From UBA1181 sp963626555 (GTDB lineage Bacteria > Bacteroidota > Bacteroidia > Bacteroidales > Paludibacteraceae), in assembly GCA_963626555.1 (NCBI GenBank), contig CAVFXQ010000008.1, positions 3,750 to 67,749 on the forward strand: a stretch of DNA of 64,000 bases. The letters are read 5' to 3'. The notes beneath the pieces were generated by a model that saw only the letters and a program-made list of their open reading frames with translations, was not told the DNA's origin and did no database searches. A program made the translations under genes and the position numbers. Of this stretch, positions 19,701-34,700 are shown piece by piece; position 1 is the first letter of the stretch; every line of letters starts with the position of its first letter.

Positions 19701-22700
19701 CCGTATATGTACTTGCATCTTTCAAATTGTCTGTTGTAAACACGCCGTCACTGATTTCTGTGATAGATGATTTGTTCCAAGAATAGGTGTTGATACCTTC
19801 TGTAACATTATCCGTAATGGTCAATGTGGCTGGCTTGTTATAACATGGAGTGGTAGCGGCAATCGAGATTTCTGGATTGCTTAAAACCTCTACGCTATGA
19901 TTTACAGGGGATGACAAACATCCGTTTCCGTCTTTTGCTTTAACCGCAATGGTCAATGCGTTGGTAACGGTATATCTGTTGCTGCTATTAGGATTGTAGT
20001 TTCCACTGTTTGTCCAATCATACTCTAAGCTCTTGTTGGAAGCACTGATTGTTACTGTGTTTCCATTACACTCCGCAATGTCTCCCGAAAGGGTGAACGT
20101 AGGCAAAGTGTCGACGGTGAGGGTGATCGTGGCACTATCGGCACACTTGTATGTGTCGGTAACTCGAACTTTGTACTCGTATTCTCCTTTGATCGTCGGT
20201 GTGATAGTCTTAGAGTCTGTTCCTGCGTTCCATGATTCTTCACCAGGAGCTTTCCAATCGTAGTTGAATGTGATGCCACTTTGTGCGCTGGTTGCTGTGA
20301 CTTTCAATGTTTTCTCAGAATTGATACAAGTTCTGACGTCTTCAACAGCAATAGTTGGCAGGTTTCTCGGACCAGCATTCTGATGACCTGTTGCTGTACA
20401 AGTGAGATTTTGTACGTTTGTTGTTGATGTTCCATCTCTACTAATTACATAGTTCTTATAGGCTGTGAACTCAAATATCGTTAGTTCAGTTATAAGTTCT
20501 TTAGGAGAGAAAGAAATCTCATTTTCGTTCGCGTTATCATCACTGCCCTCGTTATCCTTGATGTTGGTCGATTTGCCTTCCCAAACGATATAATCTGTGT
20601 TTGTGGCATTTACAACCAACGGAGTAGGGTTGTTGTAACATACATTGCCGAATCCTGAAAAACTAAGTGTTGGAATGGTCTTGCTTTCAACCTTAAAGGT
20701 TTTTGTGGCTTCGCAATACTTTGTTTGTTGGTCGCTAATGTATGATGCAGTCGCTTTCACTGCGTATGTCGCGTCGCTTGTAATGTTAGTAATTGACAAG
20801 CTATTGCCATTTTCTGACGACATAGTCGATCCATTCTTCGTCCAAGCGAAGGTGTAGTTCGTTCCAGATATTCCACTGTTGAGGGTGGCATCTGTTCCCA
20901 TACATACTCCGATGTGTTCTTCTGGTATCTCTATGTTGGTTTTGCCTACACGAAGAATGCTTGCGGTAGCAGTGTTCTGACAACCATTGCCATCGGTAAC
21001 TCGTACTGTGTAATAGGTCGTTGTGCTTTCTCCGTCTTGTCCTACATCTGGAGTTACTTCAAATGTGTTCTCAGAGGTATTGTCGTTTTCCGCACTCTTG
21101 TCGTCAGAATAGCTGTCGCCTTTCTGCCACTCGTATGTTGTCAAATTAGTGCCTGTTGCAGTGAGTGTGACTTTCTTATCGTCTTCTGCACAGACGAGGG
21201 AAGCGCCGCTGACTGAAACGCTTGGCAATTCGTTGACTGTTACATACGTTGTATTCTTAGTCGTACAAGTGTAGTTTTTGCTGTTATAGATCTTAGTCCA
21301 TGAACCTGTAACCTCATACTCTTTTGGTGCCATGCTGGCTACTTGTGTGGAAGCCTCTGTGAATGTTACCGTGGTATTGTCTCCATTGACAGAAGATTGG
21401 GCATCTCCGTCAATACCCCAAGTATAGGTGAGGTTGTCTGCGGTAGGTGCCGTTGCGGTGAGAACCACATTCCCTCCATCACAAATGTTATCGGCTTTGA
21501 GGTCGAAGGTTGGATTTGCCACCTCGTAGATGCTTGTTGAGGCTGTGTAAGTACATCCGTTTCCGTCTGTCGCTTTCACACTATAGGTCTTCGTGTTTCC
21601 TGCATTGCCAGAGAGTGTTACCGTTGCACTGCGGGCGGTGTTCGTCAATCCCAACTCTGCAGGCCACTCGTAATTTTGTGCGTAGTTGCTTGCGACTACA
21701 TTGATGGTTGTTGATCCATCTGTACATACGGCTTCTGCAACAGGTTCAAGTTTGAACTCTGGCAAAGCGTTGACAACCACAGAGTAGGTTGATGTCCCTT
21801 CACATCCGTTGTTGTCTGTGAATTTTACTTTGTAGTCTGCCGATTGGGTTGTCGGCGCATTGTAAGATTGTCCGTCTGCATTACTTATCGCCACCTCGTC
21901 TGTGCCATTGACAGTGTACCATTGATATGATTTCGCTGTGTTACTTGACGTTGCAGTCAAAGTGTATTGACCGTTCTCATTATAACAGAGTGCGGTACGT
22001 CCTCCTTCAACGTAATTGTTGATTTGAACGACAGGTAATGTGTTCGTCGTGATGGTGAAGGTCTTCTCTGAAGTACATCCATTGTCTTTTGCGGTGATGG
22101 TGTATTCAGTTGAACCATTTGGCGTGAACTTGTATTTGTTTGCGTTATTCGCGTCTTTCTCAGCACCGATACCATCTACCGTGATTGTCGCTGTGGATGG
22201 AGTTGTTTCGATAATGATTTCTGTAGAACTTCCCTCACATATAGACATATTGTCGATGTTGTCGATGGTAGGAGCAGATTTCGTTGTAACCGCAATAGGA
22301 CTTGACTTGACTTCACAGCCTAATGAGGTGGTCGCTTTCACATAGAACTCTGAATTCTCGGTGATAGTAACAGTCGTCTTCGCACTATTGGCTAATTCTT
22401 TGTCGTCTGCTTCGGTCGCTCCTTTCTTATACCAAGTGTAGGTTGCATTTGCCCCCGCTCCACTTGCAGATAAGGTTACATCTGACCCTGCACATACGCT
22501 TGCTTGGTCTACGTTGGTTGTGAGGGTTGGTGTCTGTGCGACACTGATAGTGTGTTCTGCTTTATTTTTGCTGAGACAACCATTCCCGTCGATCGCTGTC
22601 GCATAGACAGTGTAGACTCCGTTTCCGTTTTTACCTCCTGCCTGAGTCAACTTGCTCGTTGTAACTTGACTTGCGTTGGATATGTCTGTACTAAGGATAA

Positions 22701-25700
22701 GACTTTGATCGTCAGAACTCCACTTGAATGAGTATGGCGCAACTGCATCAACGGCTGAGGCATTGATGATTGCTCTACTTTGGTCGCATACATAGTTGTC
22801 TCCGCTTATGGTTACAGAAGGAAGACTGAGCACCTTGACTTCAAAATCGGCTTTACCGATACAACCGTCTGCTGTTTCTACGTATGCTTCATATTTCTTG
22901 TCAGACTCTACTACGATTCCGCTTAGTGTGGCTTCCGTGCTAATACGGTTTTCTTCTCCTTGGTTTGTCCAATAGTACGACTTCATGCCTGTATTGGTGA
23001 TACTTACATCTGGCAATGTTCCACCGTTGCAGACTGATGCACTGTTTTGAGACAATGTTACCGTTGGATTCTCAACTACGCTGACAGTATGAGTTGTAGC
23101 TTGAGAGGTACAACCTGTTGTGTTGTCGGTTGCCGTAACACTGTAGGTTTTTGCCGTAGTGAGAGCCTCTGTCGTGCGTTCTGTTCCACCTGTATAGCCA
23201 TCTGCCCATGTGTAGGTGTAGTTGGATACAGGGTCTTTTATTCTGAATGTTGCCGTACCTCCGTTACATGCAATGTCATCTCCGTCAAACTCTACTGTTG
23301 GTATAGGGTTTACGTTAACCGTATATTCTGTGGATCCTTCACAGAATGTGTTTGTAATAGGTTCGTAGGTTGCTGTTACAGTGTATGTCGTACTTGCGGC
23401 AGGGGCAACATTCGTGGTTGCACTCGTCTCTCCTGTACTCCATTTGTATGAGACTCCTGCGGTTGAACTGCTTGCAGTCAATGAGACAGGTGTTTCTCCC
23501 TGACAAATGGCTTCGCTACCGTTGATCTTGTTGTTGATCATAACATCAGGAAGTGGAGCAATTGTAACTGTCCAAACATCGGTTGCCGAACATCCGTCCG
23601 CCGAGGTTACAGTAACGTTGTAGTTGGTGTCGGTGGTAGGTTTGTCTGTGAAGACTGTGTAACCAACGTTTTCATCGGTTCCAACTTTGCCAGTCAATCC
23701 CTCGATGGTAACGTCATCTGTTGTGTTACCTCCTTTGGCTCTCAGTTGAACTTCAGAACCGTAGCATATAGTTGCACTTCCTGTGCCTTCAATGTTTGGC
23801 AATGCATAGGTTGTAACTTCAAACACTTTATCAGCTTCACAAGTTCCATCGCTGATGTACAAGTGATAGAAATATGATTTGTTTTCCTCAGCCAATGTCT
23901 CTTGCAACTTGTCTGTGTTGCTTGTGCCTTGTGAGATAAGTGATCCGTCTTTCTTCGTATCATTGTCGTAATTATACCAAGTGATACTTGCCACTGTGCT
24001 TGTTACAGCTATGTCTGTTGTCTCTCCAGGGCAATAGCTTGTCTTGCCGTTTAAGGCGATTGTAGGTTTTTGGTTGACTGTAAACTGTCCGTCCATCGTT
24101 TCAGACATACAACCGTCGTTCTCAATCGTCAACGAGTAATTGTAGGTTCCCGCCGTCAGTCCGTTGGAAGATGGATATGTTACAGACTGTGTTTTGTCTG
24201 CCAATGTCTCTGAATTTATTATCCAGTTGTAAGTGGTTGCGGTCGCATCGGCAGTTAAGGTAACTGTTTCTCCTTCACAAATTGGTGAGGATACGTTGAT
24301 ATTGTTGATGACTGGTTTTGTCTTTGGCTCTACTGTAATCGTTTGTGCGTCTGATGAACAACCATCTAATGTCGCTATCACACTGTAGGTCTCAGCCGTT
24401 GTCAAATTCCCTGTCGTGTATTGCTTGGTGGCTTCCGTCGTTTGTCCATCTAATACGACCGTGTTGTTTTGGGTCCATTCGAAGATGGTTCCGTCGGTGT
24501 AGCCAGAAACTGAAATATCTACCGTATTGCCGTAGCAAACGCTGGATGGCTTGTCAATTGTGAATGTTGGAATTGCGTTTCCTGTAACATCAACTGGGTC
24601 GGACAATGCCTCGCAGGTCAATGTAGAACCATTTGCCAAGGTGTACGTTGCTGCTCCTTTTATCTTGTAGCTTACAGCGTTGTCTGTTGCCGTTACAGTT
24701 TGATTTTCTCCCGTTCCGAGCGCACTGAAGTCGGATGCACTACTTGTTTTGCTATACCACTCGAAAGTAGTGTTGTTTGTAGAACTTGATGCGGTCAACT
24801 CTACATCTTTACCGACACATGCTATTCCCGATTCAATCTTCAAATCTTTTGGCTTGCTGTAGACAACGACCGTCTGACTATTTACTGGCTCAGAAGTACA
24901 TTCAGTAGTGTTGTCTTTACCTCTTACACTATAAATACCTTTCTTAGTGGCGGTATATGTATTGCCAGTTTGTGTGTTGAAGGTGTTCGTCGCATTACCA
25001 TCATTGTCTGGTTCTGCCCATGAGTAGGTGATGTTTGACGAGTTGTAAAGGTCTGTTACAGTGAATGTTGCACTCTCACCATCACAGAAACCGTATGCCT
25101 CTGTGAGAATAAGTTTTGGCAATGGATTGATGGTCACTTTCACCTCAGATTGAGTTGTACATCCTCCGTCCGTTGCGCTTACTGAGTATGTCTTCTCTGT
25201 TGTGTTTTCTGCAGTCAGACTTGCTATTGAGTATGTGCTACGTTCTGTTTCCTCATTTTGTCCGTTCCACTGAACTTTTGCGGTTGCGGTGGAGATTGCG
25301 GTCAACTTGATTCCTTCTCCACTACAGATTGTCGTTGCGTTGGCCTTGTCTGTCTCTATCGTGATTGTCGGCTTGGCTTTTGCGGTTACTGTAACCTTGT
25401 TAGAAGGGTTGGTCTCACATTCGTTGGCATCTTGCCCAACAACGTATGCGGTAATGTCTTTGGTTACATTTGCGACGGTGATTGTTTTTCCTCCATCCGA
25501 GGCTGTGATTCTACTTGAAGCAACGTCTTCTGTTCCTTCTTTAACCGTCCATGTGTAAGACACTGCATCTCCTTGTGATACGGTGAATTCAGCATTTTCG
25601 CCAGCACAAACTGATTCTGAACCTGTGATGGAAATGCTCTCTTTCCCATAGAAGGCTATCTCTTGCTCTATGGTAGTTGAACAATTATGCTCGTTCTCTG

Positions 25701-28700
25701 TAACAACTGCTTGAATTGTTCCTGCAACGCTGTTCAACGTAAGGGTTGTCTCGTTGGCGTTGTTGCTTCCAAAGCTGTGCTCTGTCTTGTTAGACGACCA
25801 TGAGGTGCTGTATTGGCTATTGCCTGTGAGAACTGCTTTTACTGGAAGTTCTGTAACATTTTGACATACGGTGTAAGTCTGTCCATTCGTCTGCTGATTG
25901 TTCACATAGATTTCTGCTGATGGAGCAGGGTAGAACGAATTGGCAGTTACGGTTGCGTCTGATGAACAAACTAACGATTTGCCGTTGCCAAGGTCGTATG
26001 TCTTTGTTCCTGTTAAGGTGTACGACTTCGCAGCGGAAATCTTCTCATCGGATGTCCAAATCTTACTCGTTGGGTCATACGATCCTGCTGCCCAGGCAAT
26101 CGTTATGTCGTCATCGCTGCTATTTTGCAACTTCGCCTCTGTGTTCGGACAGATTTGCTCCGCAGTTACATTGATGATAGGGTTGTCTTTTACCTCAACC
26201 TTAGCAGTCGTCGTGCCGACGCATCCATATTCGTTAGTTCCCGAAATGGTAATGTCTACGGATTTGTCTGCGTTGAATATGTATTGTGCGTCTGTTGATA
26301 CTGTTGCTGAATTGGCTGTCCAAGTATAGCTTTGACCTCCATCTGCATAGATTTCAACGGATTGACCCTTACATACGGTTTGGTCTCCTCCCGTCAGTGT
26401 GATGTTTGGTGTCGCTTGAACAGTGAAACTTGCTTCAGTCTCATTGTAACATGTTACAGACTGACCATCAACGGTTTGTGTTAATCCAACTTTCACCTGG
26501 TAGGTGTAATCACCTGCTTTGTCTTTTGTCGCTATGTATTGGTAGTTGGTTTCTCCGCTGATGCTGTTATAATCATTGCCTTCTTTCTCGTACCATTGGT
26601 AGGTATAGCCGTTACCCTCGGTTGCGGAGAGTGTGTTCGTTTCACCTGGACAGTCTTTTGTGTCAAGTGAAATACTTACAGTTGGCTTAGAAACAACTTT
26701 GACTGGTACTTCGATCGTGGCAGAACATTGTCCCGCTATGCTTGCTTCTACCGTATAGGTTTTATCTTCTGTTATTGCTTTGAGATTGTCTCCTAAGACG
26801 GTGATAGGACATTCGGTTCCTGTCTGTGTTACTTCTTGTATTTGAGAAGTTCCTTCACTCCAAATGTATTTCAACCCAGCCATGTCTGCGGTAACCTTGA
26901 TGTCGCTACTTGGCTTGTCTCCGCTACATGCTAATAATGTTCCGCTGACGGTCAGCGTAGGGTTGGCACTCGGTGTAACTTCGTATGAAACTCGCTCTGA
27001 AGCACAACCATTGGAGTAGGAAATGACTGATCCTTTCTTGGACGTGTTACTTCCTTTCGCAATAGAAACTGTGATGGATTGAGTGGTTTCTCCTGTGGCT
27101 ATTCCATTTTCATCAAACCATTCGTATTTGCTACTCATCACAGAACCTGCTTTGTCTGTTGCTGTGAATGTTACGTCGACACCTTCACAAGCCGCTGTTG
27201 AGGCAAACGCTTCAAGCTGTGGTCGGGCATTGATATTAATGGTCTTGCTATCTTTTGCCTGGCACTTGCTACTCTTGTCTGTTGCTACCACGGTGTAGAC
27301 GATGGTCTCGTCTGCCGTTGTGTTCTTATTAATGGTGTGAGTAGAACTCTTTGTTGCGACGGCTGTCGTATTGTCTCCCTCATACCAGTCGTACTCGTAT
27401 GCACTGTTTGATCCGCTAAGTTCCAAATCAACTCCTGCACATACTTCGGCGTCTCCTAAAATCGTGAATACAGGACTTGGATTGACGGAGACAATCTTGC
27501 TCTTTTCTGTCGTACAGGTAGGAACAATCGTACTCTTAGCCAATACTGTTACTGTTGCATCTGCAGTTAACGCTTCTGTTGTAATGCTATTGTTGCCATT
27601 TTTTGTGTAGGTTCCACTTGTTGTCCAAGTGAAATCAACGTCGCTTGATGCGTTGGTGATGGAAACTGTTGCAGGGTTTCCTTCACAAACATTGTAATTT
27701 TCTGCATCAAAATCAAATGTTGGTGCGCTAACAACATAGATGGTTTGGCTTACTGGGGCTGTTTCACATCCATTTGCATCTGTTGCAACCAACTGATAGG
27801 TTGTTTCTGCAGTCGGACTAAAGGTTGCCTTCTCTTCTGTGTTGATGACATTGCTATTGCCTGCTATGCTCCATTCATAGTGAGAGTAGGCGGTTCCAGA
27901 TGCAAGTTCAACGGTTGATCCTGCACAAATGTAGTTCTTTCCTCCATTTTCTGTCGCATTGCTGACTGTGATAGTGTTAGTTGGCAATGCGTTGACGGTC
28001 AGTGTTACACTTTCTGTTTTTTCACATTTTGCTGTGGTTGTTGATTTCGCCGTAACTGAGAACTTATACGTTCCTGCTGTTGTTATTGTACCTGCTACGT
28101 TTCCGTTTGTCGCAGTGAGTCCGCTTGGAAGATTGTCCCATGTAATGTCGCAGTTGGTTGCGGTCGCTGTGAGGTTCACGTTTGCGCCAGAACATACAGA
28201 TGTCTCTCCAGAGATAGAAATAGTAGGTAACTCTTCTACATTGACGGTTACGGTTGCTTCAGAAGAACATCCTCCTCCGTCTGCTTCGCTATAAACGGTT
28301 ACATCGTATGATTTAGAGGCTGTTACTGTTCCGAATGAGTAGGTGTTGCTGCCACTCGCATCCGAATTGAATGTACCTGTAGGCCATTTTACACTCTTGA
28401 CTCCCTTAATGCTTACTTCCGCTTCTGTTCCGCTACATACGGTCGCATTCTCGACGGTTGCGACTGGTAATGCTTGTGCCGTGATCTCATCGGAGGTCGC
28501 TGTTGCCTTACATCCATTATTATCGGTTGCTTCAACGGAGTATTTAACGGCGGTCGTGCTGTTGAATACTGGCTCAATCTTTTCTCCAACACCAACTTGC
28601 TGTCCGCTTTCGTTATACCAAACGTATGTTCCTGCTGTGCTTTCTGCTGTCAATTCTTTACTGCTTCCGACGCAGATTGGACCATCCGCAACTTTTATGC

Positions 28701-31700
28701 TGACAGTCGGCTTCTCATTGACGGTGATTGCGATAGTCGCTTCGTTCTGACATCCGCTTTCGTTCTCTCCAACAACTTTATAAGTGTATGAACCAGCTGT
28801 GTTTACGTTAGAAATGGTTGCTTTATCTGTGCCATTTGCTATAACGGTGTTCTCTAATGTCCATACATATTTGCTTACAACTCCGCCTGTTGCCGTCAGA
28901 GTTGCATTTCCTGTCTCTTGGCAAATCGCCTTATCTATAGGGTCGCATGTAATTTGAATGTCTGGTTTTGCATTGACTGTCAGAGAAGCTGTCTTCTTCT
29001 CGCTCGCACATCCGTTTGCATAACCTATGATAGAGAAGTTCGTGCTGTTGTTGAATGTTTCTGTCGTTGTATATGAATCAACACCGTTGCTTCCGTCTTC
29101 TACTACTACTTCTTGCGCAGAAGTGGATGTCCATGAAACGGTGAACGACTCAACTTTGTTGTCTAATTGGATGGTTGCTACGTTGCCCGTACAGATTGGG
29201 GCTATGGTTGGTGTGAAGACAGGCAACTCTTTCACGTCTACAACATACCAAGCTGTGTCGTAACATCCGCTTGCATTTGATCCAAATACTGCGAATGTCG
29301 TCTTTTTGCTGACGGTTGGTGTGTAGTTTGTTCCTCCTCCAACGCCAGTTACTCCTTCCAACCACTGGTAGTTTCCGCTTTCAGAACCTGATGCCGTCAA
29401 TGTTACTGAACTTCCTTTACATATAGATTCGTTGGCTGTTGTTGCATCTTTGTCAACATCGCTTACTCCATTGATAGACAATGTAGGCTTCGCAATAATG
29501 CTGACGTTGTAGGTTGCCCAGTCTGAGTAACATTCTCCATCTTTTACTCTTACAGATGCCGTCTTATTGGTGCTCGTTGGTGTGAATGCCGTTTTACTAT
29601 CTGTCTCTGTTGTGTGTTTCCATTCAAATGCAGAGAGAGAAGCATCGGATGGGGTGGCAACGAGGTCAATGCTCTGACCTTCACAGACGCTGTTCTTTCC
29701 ATCGGCACTCGTAAGGGTTACCTTTGGAATGTCGTTTACTGTGATGTCTACGGATTCGGTGTTCTCACATCCGCTTTCATTCTTTACTGTAACGGTAAAG
29801 GTGTAGGTCTTCGCAATGGTGAGTGTTGTGTCAAATGTGATTTGTGTCTCATTCGTTGTCTTTGTTTCTCCGTTTGGCAAGGTGAAAATTTTCTCTCCTG
29901 TTTCCGTAGAACTGATGGTCAATGTTACTTTTTCGTTGCGACAAACGACCGTTTTACCTGTCGTAACGTCCAAGTTTGGTTTCGTAGCCACTGTGACAGA
30001 CTTTTGAACAGCGTCAGATATACAGCCGTTAATGTCTGTACCAGTTACGTTATAGGTGATGGTTGTATTCTCTTGAACGTTTGTCAACTGATAGTTTGAA
30101 GACGAAACATCTTTCTTATTGGCGTCGCTAATTGCTCCTTCATACCAAGTCCAACCGTTACTGCTCATCTTGGTGTTGTCTCCGCTCTTCTCCGTTGCAG
30201 TAAAGGTTACGTTGCTGCCAGGACAAGGTCTTTCTGTCGCAGACACAGCGATTTCTGGTTTCGCAATCACTTTGATAGTTGATGTCGCAGGTTCTGTTGT
30301 ACATCCGTGATTGTCTAACGCACTTAATGTAACGGTTACATCGCTTCCGCTTGTGGCGTTGCTGATTGTTGCAGATTCGTCTGTTGCAGATATGGTTGCA
30401 TTTGTTGCAGTCCACTTCCAGTCTCTTGTTCCTCCGATAGCCTTCAAATCAATGGACGATCCTTCGCACACTTGACCTGTTCCGTTGTCGATACCGATTG
30501 CCTCTTTGGTGTAGACATCCAATGTGATTGATGCTTCTGCGTCGCAGTTTTCTGCTGTGCTGGCTACAACTTTGAAGGCCGTGCTGGCGTTAATCGTTCC
30601 TGTGGTCAAGTCTTCTGTTGTCGCTGTTGAGTTATCCCACTTCCAACCGTTGACTGTGGCATTGCCATTGGTGTTCTTGGCGTGTAGCGTCGTTGTTTCT
30701 TCTCCTGGACAGAGTGTTGACTTGTCTGCTGTGATTGTGATGACTGGTGTCTCCTTGGCAGAAATGTAGATAGTGGCTTTACCTTGACAGTCGTTGCTTG
30801 TACCTGTTGCGATATAAGCCGTATTGTCTGTGATTGTAGGGTTGATATTTGTGTTACAATCGGTGCAAGGGTAGCCTTTGGTGTCGTTTAAAACTTTATT
30901 GCCAGATGCATCGGTCGTGTAGGTCGCATACTCCCATGTGTAAGTTGTACCGCTCTTGTCGCTACTTGGAGTGATTATCACAGATTTGTTCTGACACACG
31001 TCTGTCGCACTTGCTTTCAAAGTGATAGTCGGTGAATCATTACCTGTAACGGTGAACACATCTGATGTTCCGACACATCCGTTCTTATCTGCTCCTTGTA
31101 CGGTGAACGTATTGTCCCCTGTTACGAGTGTCGGTGTGATAACGTCTGTCTTTTCGTTCGTACTCCATACATAGTTGCCTGTCGTACCTCCCTTGGCGGT
31201 AAGGGTTACGTTTGTGTTGGCACAGCCGTTGTCGCTACCTGTAATGTAGATGACAGGAGGGGTGGAAACTGGGAAACTGTAGGTGGTGTCTGTCTCACAT
31301 CCTTCGATCGAAATCAACTTCAAATCAACTAAGTAGTTGTTGATGTCGTCAGTCAACTTCAAGTCTGCTGCGGAGACAGAGAATTTGTATGTGTTTCCTG
31401 TATGTTTTGTTCCATTCGTGTATGTTTGAGCATCAGACCATTCGTATGAAATTTGCTTTGCTGTCTCATCTTCCAACACAATCTCAATGCCCAATCCTTG
31501 ACAGATTGCAGCAGGAACGGATTTCGTCTTGATAGTTGGGTACTTGTTGGCGGTTGCTTTGGCGGTTGCTGCTTTGCTCACACAACCGTGGACATCTGTC
31601 GCTACCACTGTGAATGTGGTCGTTTGTGAAAGAGAAAGTGAAACATCTTCACCAGTAGCATCTCCAATGTTGTTATTGTCTTCGTCTGTCAATTTCCAAC

Positions 31701-34700
31701 TGTAGGTAGCTGCGGTTCCATCGCATGTGTACGAGTTGTTTTTGTCTACAGAGATTTTGACTTCTGAGTTCTCGCAGACTGATGTTGAGGTTGGAGTGGT
31801 TGCAACCACTGGCAATGCGTAGGTTGAAACGTTGATAGTCTTCGTTCCTGTACAATTGTTGTCTCCGTCTGCCTTTACGGTCACTTCAATTGTTTCGGTT
31901 GGGTTCGGAGCATAGACCTCTTTGCCAACGGTTGAGATTTCTTTTGTCGGTGCAACGGTTTCGCCGCTCTCTCCTTCAATAGTCCATGTGTATTGTTTGC
32001 CTGTTCCTGCTCCAGAGGCTGACAATGTAATCTTTTGTCCTGTACAAAGACCAGCTTCATGACCTGTGATAGCGAGTGACGGTGCATTATCTATCTGAAT
32101 GCCTTGACGAAGTGTGCTTTGACAAGTAGCACTCTTAGTTTCTCCATCTATCGTGGCGGTGTAGGCTCTCTCTGCAGAGAGTTCGTAATAAACTGTACCT
32201 GTGCTTGAAGGTGTATGAGAGGCAGTCGTTTTTGTTTCGTCCGTGTTGATCTGCTTGTTGTCATACTTCCAAACGTAGGTGTCTGTATAGGTTGCTCCTG
32301 AAGGTGCGTCAACGGTCGCATCTAATGAAATCTCTACGTTTTCGCAGGCTCTGTCGTCTCCTTTGAACGTGAGCGTAGGTGCGTTGACAACCGTAACGGT
32401 TACCGCTTTCTTAGCGGATGCACATTGGTTGCTGTTGGTCGCCGTCACATAGTAGGTGGTTGTCACATCTGGTGTGACGGTATAGGTGGCACTTTGCGGA
32501 CCGTTAATCCATTCGAATGTGGAGATGGCATCATCGCCGGTCGCACCGTCATTCTCCTTTGCAGTCAAGACATCAGATGAGTTTTGACAGATGTAGCCCT
32601 TCTCTGCAGACACTGTGAATGTAGGTGCTTTGTGAATGGTGATTTCTGTGCTGTCGACCCAGGTACAACCCGTGTGGTTCGTTCCTGTGAATCCTTTTAG
32701 ATAGTACTTTATGGAAGATAGCCCTGTTGCTGGCGTATCTTTCAGTTTAGAATCTGAAGAGAGGGTGGATGAGAAATCTCTGCTTGTGCTCCAGTAGTAG
32801 CTTCCTGCACCGCTTGCGTCTAAATTGACTGCCTCTCCCTCACAGACATTACCTGCGATAGCATTGTTGTCGATGATAGAGATTTTAGGCGCTTCTGTGA
32901 TAGAGAAATTAGAGAAATCTACTGTGCTTTTACATTCTGTGTAGAGAAGGTCTCCGTCGTTGTTCTTATATTGGAACGAGTCAACGCCCACTACCTCGTA
33001 GGTTTGAGTTGCAGTGCTTGGCACGTCAGACATGTAGACGTGGTTCTTTATTTCTTCTGCATTTTGTGTAGCGTCGGCCGACACTCCATAGTAAGTAGGA
33101 GAGACACCTCCTGCCCACTCTTCGAAATAGTCTGCTCCAGACGCTTTGAGTTTCAACTCTTCGCCTTCACAGATTGTGCATCCGTTGGTAAGCGCACATT
33201 CAACTTTTGGCTCAGGCAACTTGTTGACCATGATTGTTGTGTCTGTTGTAGACGAACAACCGTTCTCATTTTCACCTGTTAATTTCAAAGTCGTCTTGCT
33301 TCCTGCTGTGAATGCAGAACCAAATTCAAGGTCGAGGGTTGGCGATTGGAAGGTGAGTCCACCACCGTATGTCCATACATAGCTACTACTCTTCTCTGCA
33401 CCGCTTGCCTTGAATTCGTAATCCGTACCTGAACAAACCTGGGTAGGACCTTCAATTTCCAATTTTGGAGATTCCATCGTAACGAATTTGACGGAGTCTA
33501 TCATCATACAAGCACCATCCGAGGCAGTAACCACTGCGTAGTAGTAGGTAACATCATCGTTGATGACAGGTGTCGAGAAAGTGTGTGTACTTGCGTCTTT
33601 TTCTATGTCTTGCAGGCCGACAGTGTCGCATACTGTGTTCCAACCAAAGTTACCTGTGATATTGGTTGTCGCACCAAACTCGGCAGTTTCACCCTTACAG
33701 ATATTCTTCGTTCGGACACCCGTCGTTGCATCTTTAGCCACGTCTAAGGTCAGAGTCGGACTTTCATAAACGGTGACGTTATACTCGCCTGTGTAGACAC
33801 ACTCGCGAGTCGTACCTGTGCTTCCAGTCTCCGTGCTGTTGATGTTGAGGTAGTAGTAGACAGAACCCGTAGAGGTAGGGCTGATGACGAGTTTAGTCGC
33901 CGCTTCGCCTGTTTGTACCTTGTCTGTGCTTGACCCTGCATCTTTCTGGGTGTTTCCTGCCTCATCCGTCCACACATATTTGTAAGGATTTCCAAAAGAA
34001 TTTGTGTAAGACCCCAAGTAGGCATTCTCGCCTGTAAGCGTGATAGTCTTCTTCTCGCCGTAGCAAATCGTAGGGTCTCCATCAATGATTACCTCAGGAC
34101 GTCTCTTGACGGTGATGTCCACTACGTCGCTGATTTGACAGTCATTTGCTGTGTAAAGAGTGCGGTTAACCTTGTAGACGGTGTCTTGGTTTACCGAAGG
34201 CGAAGGCAATTCCAAAGTTACGGGGTTGCCCTGGGTTTCATAGTCACGTCCCTCATAATTATAAGTCCAGATCTGGTAAAGAATAGAGTCTGGCTTATAA
34301 TCCACCATTTCGAACTGTCCCGATGCAGGATTGTATTTGTTGTATTTTATCTTCTTAATCTGCGAATTGTCTGTGAAAACCACTTCGTTGTAGCAGGCAA
34401 TGTCGTTGTTGATATCAGTGTCAATTGGTTTTGAAATTAAAGTGAATTTGTCCACTGCTTTAGTGCAAGAACTGCTACTGTTTGTTCCATTTATATTGCC
34501 AAGCAAATTCTTGTCTGATTCGTCAGAAGACATAGTCACGCTATATTCATTACCTTCCGTTACATTTGTAGCCTTGATTGTTGCTATGTTTTTGTCAGTT
34601 CCACTCTGCGACAATCCTGAAGACCAGGAATAGTTTTTGAATCCTTCTGGTGCGGTTAGAGTGATTGTACCGTCATTACAGTTTTTAATAACTGTTTCAA

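Noticed and set aside
11270..34105. CRISPR-like or recent satellite repeats in the centre of the window
   Set aside because: The repetition is at the protein-domain level (about 255 bases per unit, strongly diverged) within a single coding frame, not short identical DNA repeats with spacers.
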